NCBI GenBank assembly: GCA_947302275.1 | Contig: CAMYUW010000009.1 | Coordinates: forward strand, 1 to 64,000 | Direction: 5' to 3' | DNA: 64,000 bases | From: an uncultured Prevotellaceae bacterium | Lineage (GTDB): Bacteria > Bacteroidota > Bacteroidia > Bacteroidales > Muribaculaceae | In this document: positions 9,700 through 18,313 of the stretch, piece by piece | Layout of the letters: each line of letters begins with the position of its first letter | How positions within the stretch are numbered: position 1 is the stretch's first letter | Notes under the pieces: generated by a model | Database searches by the model: none | Seen by the model: only the letters and a program-made list of their open reading frames with translations | What the model was told of the DNA's origin: nothing | Program-made: the position numbers and the translations under genes

Positions 9700-10184
9700 A
9701 TCGTCTCTACGTTTATTTTATGAAGGTAATTAAGAGCTTTTTCTGTTCCAAAATAATACTGCTGGTCAAGATATCTGTCCTGAAGCAACCTGGCAGCTTC
9801 TTCTGGTGAGTAGATTCCCTCTCGGTAGTTGGTCAACTGTAAAACAACACCGTCATCAGCTATCGGGCCTATCACGATATCATAGTCATGCACGGGCTGT
9901 TGGCTCTTCCTGTCGCGGTTAGCATCCACGAATAAGAGCCATTCCACGCTGGCTTTTTCAGGGAAAACTTTCACCTTCAAATCTGATTGCAAGGCAGAGT
10001 CATTTAATTCGTAGGTAATCAACGTAGCAGTTCCACCAAAGAGTCGCGCTCTTTTTAGCGCCATACGGCATGCGGTTTCCCTATTAGGAGTCAAATAGAA
10101 GCCCTTGCCAAAATCCTTGTACCGCAAACCCTTTGTAAGGTCTATTGACTCAATGTCAGCGTTTGTTCCGTGATAAAGTATCAT
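9696..10184 (-). CDS. DUF3990 family protein, predicted ADP-ribosyltransferase-like fold
   Basis: A protein of about 162 residues. The longer start at 10211 in the ORF track is less likely: the ATG at 10184 gives an ATGA overlap with the upstream DUF3791 stop, the same coupling as at the other end of the gene. The N-terminus ILYHGTN and then DFGKGFYLT are the His and Tyr strands of an ADP-ribosyltransferase core; the C-terminal DQQYYFGTEKAL may hold the third, Gln/Glu-like position. DUF3990 belongs to the ART-like families. The protein may modify a target with NAD, as a toxin or effector, between two DUF3791 partners. Activity and target are inferred only. The upstream copy of this gene was deleted from the decayed second locus. 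Confidence 0.72.
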   Translation of the reverse strand: MILYHGTNADIESIDLTKGLRYKDFGKGFYLTPNRETACRMALKRARLFGGTATLITYELNDSALQSDLKVKVFPEKASVEWLLFVDANRDRKSQQPVHDYDIVIGPIADDGVVLQLTNYREGIYSPEEAARLLQDRYLDQQYYFGTEKALNYLHKINVETI

Positions 10185-10396
10185 GCCAAGGTTCCTCCAT
10201 TCTTTTGACAAATGATGAGCAGGTCGTCTATCGTTTCGTCCATCGACTGCAGATGTTCCACGTCATAGAACTCAATCAAGAACGCCAATCCCTTATGCTC
10301 ATGCAAATAACGGAAAGCAGCTTGACGTGTCATGTCAAACCGACGGCCAAAAGCCCGAATGCAGGCTGTCAAAAATGGAATCTCGTACTTGCTCAT
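10181..10396 (-). CDS. DUF3791 family small protein, upstream member
   Basis: A 71-residue helical protein (RFDMTRQAAFRYLHEHKGLAFLIEFYDVEHL) of the second DUF3791-like subtype. It is the first gene of the three-gene operon; its TGA overlaps the ATG of the DUF3990 gene. It differs clearly in sequence from the downstream DUF3791 protein, so the two partners are not simple duplicates. Function unknown; an antitoxin or specificity role is a guess from context. A fragment of a second copy is present near 13233-13355. Confidence 0.68.
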   Translation of the reverse strand: MSKYEIPFLTACIRAFGRRFDMTRQAAFRYLHEHKGLAFLIEFYDVEHLQSMDETIDDLLIICQKNGGTLA

Positions 10397-10452
10397 ATCC
10401 TATTGTTCTATTTCACTGATAATGCCGAGGCATCACAGCACACTTTCATGTG

Positions 10453-10460
10453 CAAAGTTA
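10453..10460 (-). promoter_or_regulatory. Predicted -7 promoter box of the DUF3791-DUF3990-DUF3791 operon
   Basis: The minus strand reads TAACTTTG, matching TAnnTTTG, 57 bp before the first start codon. The match is exact but the -33 box is not clear. Confidence 0.45.
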
Positions 10461-10600
10461 CAGTTTATTTGCAAATATCGTGCAAGATTGGAACATTTTA
10501 TCAGAATTAGAACATTATTTTGCTGTTCCATTTCGCATGAATGATGGCAAGATGGGGTGATAAACCATTGAATAATGGCAACCTTCAGCTAGTCAAGAAA

Positions 10601-10770
10601 GGGGGGAATCAGGCCATTTTTGTATTCCCCCCTTTTGTGATATAACATACTAATCGTGTGATACGACAAATTAATCATCAGTCTGCAACTGATTGATAAC
10701 CAAATATTTTCATTAGTTTATACTATCACACTATCAGTATGTGATTAGTGTGTAATATCATTCGATAAAA
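10601..10770. repeat. Structured repeat, copy A, ending next to a tmRNA-3'-like sequence
   Basis: About 170 bp. It opens with a G-run/C-run hairpin (GGGGGGAAT...ATTCCCCCC), followed by CTTTTGTGATATAAC and a 19-bp inverted pair 60 bp apart (10645-10663 ACATACTAATCGTGTGATA; 10724-10742, 17 of 19 positions complementary). It runs directly into CCTCCAGCTCCACAA. Copy B at 12425-12582 keeps the same order and most of the sequence. The layout resembles one end of an integrative element with paired recombinase-binding sites, but no integrase gene is present. Confidence 0.6.
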
Positions 10771-10785
10771 CCTCCAGCTCCACAA
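10771..10785 (+). other. tmRNA 3'-end-like sequence, possible attachment-site scar
   Basis: CCTCCAGCTCCACAA resembles the acceptor-stem 3' end of ssrA (tmRNA), whose E. coli form ends ...CCAGCTCCACCA. A terminator follows directly. No upstream tmRNA body is present, so only the 3' end is here, as expected after integration of an element into ssrA. The identification rests on this short match. Confidence 0.45.
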
Positions 10786-10786
10786 C

Positions 10787-10819
10787 GCAAGCAGCTGATA
10801 ATCAACTGCTTGCTTTTTT
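10787..10819 (+). terminator. Rho-independent terminator after the tmRNA-3'-like sequence
   Basis: GCAAGCAG / CTGCTTGC form a perfect 8-bp stem with an 11-nt loop followed by six T. No protein gene ends just upstream on this strand, so it appears to terminate an RNA or to be a relic of the ssrA 3' flank. Confidence 0.75.
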
Positions 10820-10948
10820 ATTAGGGCACTTGGCTCCATTTTTACTAAGTCTGAGTTTTTGTCTTTCTTCTCTATTATTCTCCTTTACATTACCATTGAC
10901 TATGAAAATGGTAGTTGAAGAGAGGATTAGATACATAAAAAACTAATC

Positions 10949-12220
10949 TTAATCCCGACCATGGCAATTCTTGAATTTTTTACCGCTACCACAGGGACAT
11001 AAATCATTACGACCAACACCTTTAAACATTTGCCTACGTAACATATCTTTATTTTGCCTATCGTTCTCTTCTACGCTTGAGTCTATCATTTTTTTCAGGT
11101 CGTTATCAAGAAAAAAGTTAGGATGCCACCCTATTAAGACTTTTTCAAGAATATAGCTATCGAATGCTGAAGCAGCTAATCCGGGCAGAAAACCAGCCAA
11201 ACTCAGTAGGTTACATGCAAGAATTCTCATGGGTTTTAAACATTTTGAGCCTAAAACATTCTGAACTGAATTCATTATATCTTGGCGCATTAAATCCTCC
11301 TCGTAATTTGATGCTTTAGCCCAGTATCTAAATATCTTTCCATTAAAAGAATCTCGCAGTTTTAATATCTCATCTAAATTAATAATCTTATTTACAAACA
11401 AATCTCCCAAATCAGGAAACCCTTTTTGCTGTTCTATACGAATAAGAGCATCAGTTCCTTCATGTAAAGGAGTTGGAAAAACAGATGAAACCTTCTTAAG
11501 CATTATACTACTTATTTCTGCATCCATCTTCACATTATTTATTCCGAGTTCGGCTGATAAAACCGCAGATTTGTTCAATTCGTGAAGTCTATTTATACTC
11601 ACTTGATTATATTCCCACCTACCGTCAGGTCTACAACGCCAGAAATTTGGATCAGCTAGAAAAGGTGTGCTGACGCTATCCCTCTCTGTTTCTTGTATTA
11701 TTTTATCTAGTAAATCTTTTTCATTACTAATATTAACAGAATTCTCATCAACGAGATAAATAATAGCATTGGTTTCAGTTTCATTAAACCCTTGACTTCG
11801 TAATTGATATTCAACGTGGCTCCATTTATGAATCTGTTTTAGATGAAAATCATTACCTCCTAACGGATATGATATAAAATCATGTTTCCATCTACCTTTA
11901 TTATCCCGCAACATCACAGGAGTAAAATTTTTATCTGGTATAATAATTAAGATATGTAATCTCAATAATTTTTTAACAGATTCACTTCCGAATACATGAA
12001 GAACATCCAATATATGATCAGCCTCAATATAAATCTTTTCAAACGTTAAAAGAGCCATTATCAGATCTCTGGCAATATTTAGACTGACCTGATGATTATC
12101 CACTTTTAAATCATAGCCATAAACTACATCCACTGTATTGCTCTCGTCGTTTACCGGTGCCATTGAGAATCTCTGGAGTAAACGTGGATAGTTTGTTAAG
12201 AGTATTCCTGAGTTTTGCAT
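10949..12220 (-). CDS. SEC-C motif protein of unknown function
   Basis: A 423-residue protein ending in a clear SEC-C zinc-binding motif ([18 protein letters not shown]). The upstream 390 residues are mostly helical and unrecognised; there is no signal peptide or membrane segment. The coding sequence is much more AT-rich than the PUL genes around it, and it is bracketed by structured repeats A and B, so it looks like cargo acquired by transfer. SEC-C tails occur on many accessory and defence-associated proteins as well as SecA, but this is not SecA. Function unknown. Confidence 0.75.
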   Translation of the reverse strand: MQNSGILLTNYPRLLQRFSMAPVNDESNTVDVVYGYDLKVDNHQVSLNIARDLIMALLTFEKIYIEADHILDVLHVFGSESVKKLLRLHILIIIPDKNFTPVMLRDNKGRWKHDFISYPLGGNDFHLKQIHKWSHVEYQLRSQGFNETETNAIIYLVDENSVNISNEKDLLDKIIQETERDSVSTPFLADPNFWRCRPDGRWEYNQVSINRLHELNKSAVLSAELGINNVKMDAEISSIMLKKVSSVFPTPLHEGTDALIRIEQQKGFPDLGDLFVNKIINLDEILKLRDSFNGKIFRYWAKASNYEEDLMRQDIMNSVQNVLGSKCLKPMRILACNLLSLAGFLPGLAASAFDSYILEKVLIGWHPNFFLDNDLKKMIDSSVEENDRQNKDMLRRQMFKGVGRNDLCPCGSGKKFKNCHGRD

Positions 12221-12316
12221 ATACTTAATTATTTAAGCAGTAAAACATTATTTATAACTTATAACTTTTTCAACTATAAGTAATTACAATCGAGCATATC
12301 GCTTCTATAAACTTTG

Positions 12317-12324
12317 CAAAGATA
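12317..12324 (-). promoter_or_regulatory. Predicted -7 promoter box of the SEC-C gene
   Basis: The minus strand reads TATCTTTG, an exact TAnnTTTG match, about 97 bp upstream of the start codon. Confidence 0.5.
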
Positions 12325-12424
12325 CAAAAAAAAGTTCATTATCTGTTTCTTATTATATTATTCATTTTCCAATCAGTTGTTCCATTAAGTGAACCAGATG
12401 TTACAATGAATATCGACATTAGAG

Positions 12425-12582
12425 AGGGGAGTAATCCCTATTTTGTATTCCCCCGATTTGGGATATAACATACTAATCGGGTGATATGGCAAATTAATCA
12501 TCAATCCACAATTAACTGATAACCAAATATTTTTATTAATTTATACTATCACATGATTAGTATGTAATATCAATCGATAAAA
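12425..12582. repeat. Structured repeat, copy B
   Basis: Second copy of the element at 10601-10770, on the other side of the SEC-C gene in the same orientation. The inverted pair is 12468-12486 (ACATACTAATCGGGTGATA) and 12547-12565 (TATCACATGATTAGTATGT), again 17 of 19 complementary, though the mismatched positions differ from copy A. It ends in AAAACTAGGGGCTCCAATC, a degenerate form of the tmRNA-3'-like sequence. Confidence 0.6.
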
Positions 12583-12611
12583 CTAGGGGCTCCAATCGAA
12601 AACGGCACATT

Positions 12612-12750
12612 TTGGGGGGTACACCGTACCCTCCTTTTGCGGTATAAGAAGACATTTTAACATTTATTACAAGACGATCCACTCTCGTAATCTTCTTGAT
12701 CACAGTACTTTAATGACTCATAACAATTCTTTAAGTACCGTTCGCTAACC
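12612..12750. repeat. Diverged structured repeat, copy C
   Basis: It begins with a G-run/C-run hairpin (GGGGGGTAC...GTACCCTCC) and CCTTTTGCGGTATAA, matching the left parts of copies A and B. It then has a different inverted pair (ATAAGAAGAC and ATCTTCTTGAT) and ends in CCTCCAGCTCCACAA. It shares the order of parts more than the sequence, so it would be a related but distinct element end. Confidence 0.4.
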
Positions 12751-12765
12751 CCTCCAGCTCCACAA
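12751..12765 (+). other. Second tmRNA 3'-end-like sequence
   Basis: CCTCCAGCTCCACAA, identical over 15 bp to 10771-10785 and also followed at once by a terminator, although the two terminators differ in sequence. No tmRNA body precedes it. Confidence 0.45.
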
Positions 12766-12769
12766 AACA

Positions 12770-12814
12770 CGAGTAACCATCTGATATATAAGTGGTTGCT
12801 CGTTTGTTTTTTTT
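12770..12814 (+). terminator. Rho-independent terminator
   Basis: CGAGTAACCA / TGGTTGCTCG form a 10-bp stem (one G-T pair) with a 13-nt loop, followed by TTTGTTTTTTTT. Confidence 0.75.
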
Positions 12815-12974
12815 AGAGCTCTATGCTCCAAATGCTATTGCTAAAATCAAAAGGGCAAAATTTGAAATGACTATGTTTGGGGAGCACAAATGACATGAAT
12901 CTCATCTGAGTTTCAGCTAAAACAAAGATTTTTCGTGAGTTTTAGCCTAAACTCATTGTCATTTCAGTGCTTTA

Positions 12975-13355
12975 TTATGAGGCGAAATAGCCGTTTATCG
13001 GTTCGTAAAGATGGGCTGGGCGGGACATATAGTTCATTCTCTTCATTCTGCAATGCCGCAAGCAAGGGGGAGCTATATACTCGTTTCATTGCCTGCTGGA
13101 TGGTGCATCCAGTGTCTTCCATGACATTTTAACCAATTCACTCAGGGCGTAATCAGTCAGATAGGTTGCTATTTGTTGATGTGTGGGCTGGATTATATCG
13201 TCTCTACGTTTTTACCGTGGTAAAGTATCATGTCAAGGTCCCTCCATTCTTTTGACAAATGATGAGCAGGTCAACTATCGTTTCGTTCATCTACTGCAGA
13301 CGTTCCACATCATAAAACTCTATCAATAACGCCAATCCCTTATGCTCATGTAAAT
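12975..13355 (-). pseudogene. Decayed second copy of the DUF3791-DUF3990-DUF3791 operon
   Basis: The plus-strand sequence from about 12975 follows 9480-9720 closely (shared runs include GCGAAATAGCCGTT and GTGTCTTCCATGACAT) but carries small indels that break the downstream DUF3791 frame. At about 13211 it jumps from the DUF3990 3' end straight to the DUF3990 start (AAGTATCATG), so nearly all of the DUF3990 gene is gone. It then matches part of the upstream DUF3791 gene before a further deletion. Similarity continues through 13360-13480 and matches 10480-10610. No frame is intact. The toxin-like gene was lost while scraps of both partners remain. Confidence 0.75.
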
Positions 13356-13667
13356 AATGTGCAAGATTGGAAAATTTTATCAAAATTAGAACATTATTTT
13401 GCTGTTTCATTTCTCAAGGATAATGGCAAGATGGGGTGATAAACCATTGAATAATGGCAGCCTTCAACTCGTCATAGAAAGGCGGGATAAGTCCTTTTAT
13501 TCCCATTTTGGCAGGCGTATTTGGCGATCGGAATATTGACCCTAACGATAGTGACGCGGGGTAATGACAGAACGGCCAAAAACTACCGAAATCAATGAAT
13601 AACTCACATTTGACAGACAAAATATCAAATTTATAATTAAGAAATTGGAATATAATGAAATTTATTA

Positions 13668-13675
13668 TACTTTTG
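13668..13675 (+). promoter_or_regulatory. Predicted promoter of the second PUL
   Basis: TACTTTTG matches TAnnTTTG, with TTGG about 20 bp upstream as a possible -33 element. It lies 56 bp before the susC start. Confidence 0.5.
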
Positions 13676-13730
13676 TTGAAAAATCTGCGACATTTTTAAT
13701 TATCAACCATTAACCTAAACAACAAAGCTA

Positions 13731-16700
13731 ATGAAGAAAAGATTTCTGATGCTCTTACTTCTCATGTCATGTGCCATTGTAAGCGTACATGCATTGACAG
13801 TAAGAGGAACGGTCGTTGACCAGGTCAACGAACCCGTGATCGGTGCAACCGTTAAGGTCCTGGGGACCACAATGGGCGCAGTCACCGACTTTGACGGCAA
13901 TTTCGAGATTGCCAATGTGCCCGCCGGGGCAGTGCTGAAATTCACCTTCATGGGAATGCAAGCCGTGGAGATGGAAGCCAGCGAGACGATGAGTATTCAA
14001 CTGCTGGACGACGTTCGCAACCTGGATGAGGTTGTTGTAATCGGTTACGGTTCGGCACAGGCCAAGGACTTGACAGCACCCATCAGCGTTGTCAAGGGCG
14101 AGGAACTGCTGGCAGTTCCCACCGCATCGCCGATGGCCGCTATGCAAGGTAAGGTTGCTGGCGTGAATGTAGTGAACAGCGGTACCCCTGGTGAGGGTCC
14201 CAAGGTGCACATCCGCGGTAATGGTTCGTTCACGAGCGGCAGTCCGTTGTATGTTGTTGACGGCATGTTCTATGACAACATCGACTTCTTGAATGCCAAC
14301 GACATCGCCGACATGTCGGTATTGAAGGACGCATCGGCAGCAGCCATCTATGGTGTACGCGCTGCCAATGGCGTTGTTCTCATCACCACCAAACATGGCA
14401 ACAAGAACCAGCCCGCCAAGATTACTTATAACGGCTATTATGGTATCCAGAAGGCGACCAACGTGCTGAAGATGGCTTCATCGAGCGAATATGCCACGAT
14501 GTTGATGGAAGCCAACTATGATGCTTATGTATCGACGATGAAGGCCTCGATCGACCGTTATGGCGGCAGCTACAGCAATAGCGACTTCCACAACTGGACT
14601 TACGGCTCCAATACTGACTGGTACAAAGAACTGTTGCGCACGGCAGCCATAACCGACCACAGTCTGTCGATTACCGGCGGTGGAGAAAAAGCCACCTACT
14701 CGTTGGGTATCAACTACCTGCATCAGGATGGTGTAATGGATGTCAAGAATTATTACAGGCGCATGAACTTCCGTGCCGCCCTCGACTATGAGGCCACCAG
14801 CTGGCTGAAGGTCGGCTTCAACGGCATCTTCTCTAAAGGCAAGCAACAGGCTCCCAACAATGCGGCATGGCAGCATGCCTTTAACGCTCCTGGCATCTAT
14901 CCCGTGATGGACGAGAAGAACGAAAACACTTTCCCCACCCACTACGGCTCTCCTGAGTCGGTCGGATTCACCAACAACTTCTACAACCCTGTTGCTACGG
15001 CCAACTACCAGAACAGCCAGAACGACATCAACAAGTATCTGACCAATTTCTATGCTCAGATCACTTTCATTCCCACCAAATTGAACTTCCGGACCAGCTA
15101 CTCTTATGACTATTCGGCCATCCACAACCGTACTTACCTGCCCGAGTATTACGTCGGCACCGTACAGCGCAACGACAAGTCATGGGTAAGCAAAACCGAG
15201 TCCACCTTCAACAACTGGATTTGGGATAATGTGCTGACCTACAAAGACACCTTCGGCAACCACAACGTCGGTCTTATGCTTGGTCACTCGCTGCGCGAGG
15301 ACAAGTATCATAGTCTTTATGGCATCGGCTACGGCATCGTTGAGGGCGACGACGCCTACAAGTACATCGGCATCAGCACCGATAGCGACAGCCGCCGCGC
15401 CAGCGATGGCGGTACCCGCTACCGCAGCAACAGCTACTTCGGCCGCTTCAACTATGACTACATGGGCAAGTACCTGTTCATGGCTACCTTCCGAGCCGAC
15501 GGTACGAGCAAGTATCAGGAGACGTGGGGCTACTATCCCTCGTTTGGTGTCGCATGGGTGATGAGCAAGGAAGACTTCATGGCTAACCAAACCGCCATCG
15601 ACTACCTGAAGTGGCGCGCCAGCTGGGGACGTCTAGGTAACAATGCCGTTCCCGCCAGCGACGGTTTCCGCTCGGTATCGACGGGTACCTGGTCGTCGGG
15701 CGTATTCGGCAATGCCACCATCGCCGGTTTCCAGAACAACAGTTACTTCACTAACTTGAAGTGGGAGGTTGTTGACGAGACCAACGTGGGTGTGGAATTT
15801 GCCACGCTGCGCAACCGCTTGAGTGTTGATATTGACTGGTTCTACCGCATGACCCGCAAGGCAGTGATTGCTCCTCGTCTGCCATTCGAGAACGGCACGT
15901 TGCTGCAGAACATCGGTAAGATCCGGAACACTGGTGTTGATGTCAGCATCAACTGGGCTGACCGCATCGGAGATGACTTCAAGTACTATATCGGCGCCAA
16001 CCTGTCCTACCTCAAGAACGAAGTGAAGGATCTGGCCGGCAATCCCTACATCGCTGGAGGCAAGACCTACCAGTTTGTGGGCGAGAAGATGAACTCGTTC
16101 TACGGCTATGTAGTTGACGGCATCTACCAGACCGAGCAAGAGTGTGCCAGCGACAAAACCGCCCAGGCAAACGGCTTGAAGCCCGGTGACTTCAAGTACA
16201 AGGACTTGAACGGCGATGGTATCGTTGACGGTGAAGACCGCACCACCCTGGGCTCTTATCTTCCCAGCTTCATCTACAGCATCAATCTCGGATTCCAATG
16301 GAAGAACCTTGACTTTGCATTGACCACCTATGGCAATGCCGGTGCCAAGATGTACAACCGCAAGCGTGCTTTGCGTTATGCCCAGTCAAACTACAATTTC
16401 GATCACGACCAGGTGGCTAACCGCTGGACCGGTCCTGGCTCAACCAACAAGTATCCCTCGGCCGAAGGTTGGATCCGCTCATGGAACGTGAGCGACCAGC
16501 GTGTCAACTCGTTCTTCGTTGAGGACGCCGACTTCTTCCGCATACAGAACGTGACACTCGGCTATACCTTCAGGAACATCAAGATGGGCAGCTATACCCT
16601 ACCCTCGCTGCGCCTGAGCGCTACCGCCGACCGTCCCCTCACCCTATTCAAGGCCAACAGTTTCACTCCCGAGTTGAATGATCCTGAGGGTTGGGACACT

Positions 16701-16754
16701 GAAGTTTATCCGTTGACCGCGACTTACACCTTTGGTGTAACCATCGACTTCTAA
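13731..16754 (+). CDS. susC: SusC/RagA family TonB-dependent outer membrane transporter, second PUL
   Basis: A 1007-residue SusC-like receptor: signal peptide (about 1-22), carboxypeptidase-D-like regulatory domain (GTVVDQVNEPVIGATV), plug beginning LDEVVVIGYGSAQ, then the barrel, ending FGVTIDF. The region DLNGDGIVDGEDRTTLGSYLP is the usual SusC calcium-loop-like segment. It is the first gene of a plus-strand PUL, with susD 39 bp downstream. From the neighbouring GH144-like and GH3 enzymes, beta-glucan oligosaccharides, probably beta-1,2-linked, are the likely cargo. Confidence 0.95.
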   Translation: MKKRFLMLLLLMSCAIVSVHALTVRGTVVDQVNEPVIGATVKVLGTTMGAVTDFDGNFEIANVPAGAVLKFTFMGMQAVEMEASETMSIQLLDDVRNLDEVVVIGYGSAQAKDLTAPISVVKGEELLAVPTASPMAAMQGKVAGVNVVNSGTPGEGPKVHIRGNGSFTSGSPLYVVDGMFYDNIDFLNANDIADMSVLKDASAAAIYGVRAANGVVLITTKHGNKNQPAKITYNGYYGIQKATNVLKMASSSEYATMLMEANYDAYVSTMKASIDRYGGSYSNSDFHNWTYGSNTDWYKELLRTAAITDHSLSITGGGEKATYSLGINYLHQDGVMDVKNYYRRMNFRAALDYEATSWLKVGFNGIFSKGKQQAPNNAAWQHAFNAPGIYPVMDEKNENTFPTHYGSPESVGFTNNFYNPVATANYQNSQNDINKYLTNFYAQITFIPTKLNFRTSYSYDYSAIHNRTYLPEYYVGTVQRNDKSWVSKTESTFNNWIWDNVLTYKDTFGNHNVGLMLGHSLREDKYHSLYGIGYGIVEGDDAYKYIGISTDSDSRRASDGGTRYRSNSYFGRFNYDYMGKYLFMATFRADGTSKYQETWGYYPSFGVAWVMSKEDFMANQTAIDYLKWRASWGRLGNNAVPASDGFRSVSTGTWSSGVFGNATIAGFQNNSYFTNLKWEVVDETNVGVEFATLRNRLSVDIDWFYRMTRKAVIAPRLPFENGTLLQNIGKIRNTGVDVSINWADRIGDDFKYYIGANLSYLKNEVKDLAGNPYIAGGKTYQFVGEKMNSFYGYVVDGIYQTEQECASDKTAQANGLKPGDFKYKDLNGDGIVDGEDRTTLGSYLPSFIYSINLGFQWKNLDFALTTYGNAGAKMYNRKRALRYAQSNYNFDHDQVANRWTGPGSTNKYPSAEGWIRSWNVSDQRVNSFFVEDADFFRIQNVTLGYTFRNIKMGSYTLPSLRLSATADRPLTLFKANSFTPELNDPEGWDTEVYPLTATYTFGVTIDF

Positions 16755-16793
16755 AATGAGCAATTACCAACAATCATAAAAAGAGAAACGACA

Positions 16794-18242
16794 ATGAAAT
16801 TATTGAAATATATCATGATTGCAGGTCTGCTGATGGTTAGTGCCACCTCCTGCAATGACTGGATGGACATTCTGCCCGAAAGCACCTTGCCCGAGTCAGA
16901 TGTCGATTACACCAAGACCAGCGAGATGTACATGCCCGTGTCAGGTGTTTATGCCAAGTTGCGCACCGGTGGCATGCACTGGGTGATTTGGCCCTTGACC
17001 ATCGTCCGTGATGGTGACGTGTGGAGTGGCCGTGTCGATGACCAAGGTTTGCTTGTTGACTTCGGCAACTTCAGGTATGACAACTCCTTCTGGGGCCTGA
17101 ACGAGATGTGGAACCAGTATTACGGCATGATCAAGGTTGCTAACGGCGCTCTGACATCGCTCGATGCCTATGCCGAACATATCAGCAACGATGCAGACCG
17201 CACCAACTACCGTGCTTATTGCGGTGAGGTGCGCATCCTGCGTGCCTATGCCTACTACAGGCTGACGCAGGCTTTCGGCGACGTGACCATCCTGCGCGAC
17301 AACAACCAGAGCGACCTCACCCGCTCCACCAAGGATGCTGTTGAGCGCTATATGCTGGAAGACCTGCAGTATGCTATCGAGAACTGCCCCAAAGTGCGTC
17401 CCAACGAGGCCGCACACTTCGGTGCTGTCACCGCCTATACTGCCGAGGCTCTCGCCGCCAAGATTCGTCTGAACCGTGGCGAATATGCCCAGGCCGAGGC
17501 ATTGACCGACGACATCATCGGCAGTAACAAGTTCCAACTGTACAGCGATTTCTATAACCTGTTCAAGATTCCCGGCAAGCTGTGTAACGAGAGCCTCATG
17601 GAGTGCCAGTGCACCGACTTCGGCATGGGTAGCGGCGAAGAAGTTGACGCCGACCAGTGGTTTGTATTCCAGGGTCCCGGCAATCTGGGTGGATGGAACT
17701 TCGTAGGTATCACCGACAATTTCATCAACTGGGCTCAGGCACGTGGTGAGACCATCCGTCTTGAGACTTCGGTACTCGTGGGCGGCACGACCACCCGCGA
17801 CGGTGACGAAATCAACCTTCAGGGTAATGTCAACAACACCAACACATGGAACGGTAAAGCCTACACCCCCACCAACCAGTTGACGCCAGGCCGCACCAAG
17901 TATGGCTCAAACAACAACATCCGCATCCTGAGATATGCCGATGTGCTGCTCATCAACGCCGAGGCCAAGGTTCGTCAGGGCAAGAATGGTGACCAGCCCT
18001 TCAACCAGGTGCGCACCCGCGCCCAGATGCCGACGATGTCTAACGTCACTGTCGATCAAATCCTTGACGAACGCCGCATGGAACTTGTATGCGAGTGGGG
18101 CGAGCGTTATAATGACCTGATCCGCACGGGACTGGCTGCCAACGTTCTCAGCGGATGGATCGAGAGTGTGAAGTACTATCCTCTGCCTTTGACTCAGTTG
18201 CAGACTGTACCAACGCTCAAGAATGATCCCAAATCAGAGTAA
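16794..18242 (+). CDS. susD: SusD/RagB family nutrient-binding lipoprotein, second PUL
   Basis: A 482-residue lipoprotein (SATSC, Cys20) opening with NDWMDILPESTLPESD. The middle ARILRAYAYYRLT-like block (VRILRAYAYYRLTQAFGD) and the late ILDERRMELVCEWGERYNDLIRTG block are SusD hallmarks. It partners the SusC encoded 39 bp upstream. A terminator follows the gene, so the enzyme genes downstream may be expressed at a lower level than the binding and transport pair. Confidence 0.93.
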   Translation: MKLLKYIMIAGLLMVSATSCNDWMDILPESTLPESDVDYTKTSEMYMPVSGVYAKLRTGGMHWVIWPLTIVRDGDVWSGRVDDQGLLVDFGNFRYDNSFWGLNEMWNQYYGMIKVANGALTSLDAYAEHISNDADRTNYRAYCGEVRILRAYAYYRLTQAFGDVTILRDNNQSDLTRSTKDAVERYMLEDLQYAIENCPKVRPNEAAHFGAVTAYTAEALAAKIRLNRGEYAQAEALTDDIIGSNKFQLYSDFYNLFKIPGKLCNESLMECQCTDFGMGSGEEVDADQWFVFQGPGNLGGWNFVGITDNFINWAQARGETIRLETSVLVGGTTTRDGDEINLQGNVNNTNTWNGKAYTPTNQLTPGRTKYGSNNNIRILRYADVLLINAEAKVRQGKNGDQPFNQVRTRAQMPTMSNVTVDQILDERRMELVCEWGERYNDLIRTGLAANVLSGWIESVKYYPLPLTQLQTVPTLKNDPKSE

Positions 18243-18266
18243 ATGGCTCCTTAGTTAACTCATTTC

Positions 18267-18304
18267 AGGCAGGGTGAAACCCTCTGGTGGCACCCTGCCT
18301 TTTT
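18267..18304 (+). terminator. Terminator or attenuator after susD of the second PUL
   Basis: AGGCAGGGTG / CACCCTGCCT form a perfect 10-bp stem with a 14-nt loop, followed by TTTT. It sits between susD and the enzyme genes on the same strand and would reduce read-through into them. Confidence 0.75.
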
Positions 18305-18313
18305 CCAAACCTC

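Larger units (their letters stand above)
12221..13730. other. Long non-coding stretch in the variable island
   Basis: A gap of 1510 bp with no intact gene. From left to right it holds the SEC-C promoter, repeats B and C, a tmRNA-3'-like sequence with terminator, the decayed DUF3791/DUF3990 copy, and the promoter of the second PUL. The ORFs of 60-80 codons listed here by the track lie on decayed or repeat sequence and are not supported. Confidence 0.6.

Noticed and set aside
10601-12814. Complete tmRNA gene
   Set aside because: Only the 3'-end-like sequence and terminators were found; the conserved 5' start (GGGGCTGATT-type) and the tag-peptide region are missing.
12935-13132. 65-codon plus-strand ORF in the island
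   Set aside because: It lies antisense on the decayed DUF3791 copy and is not a gene.
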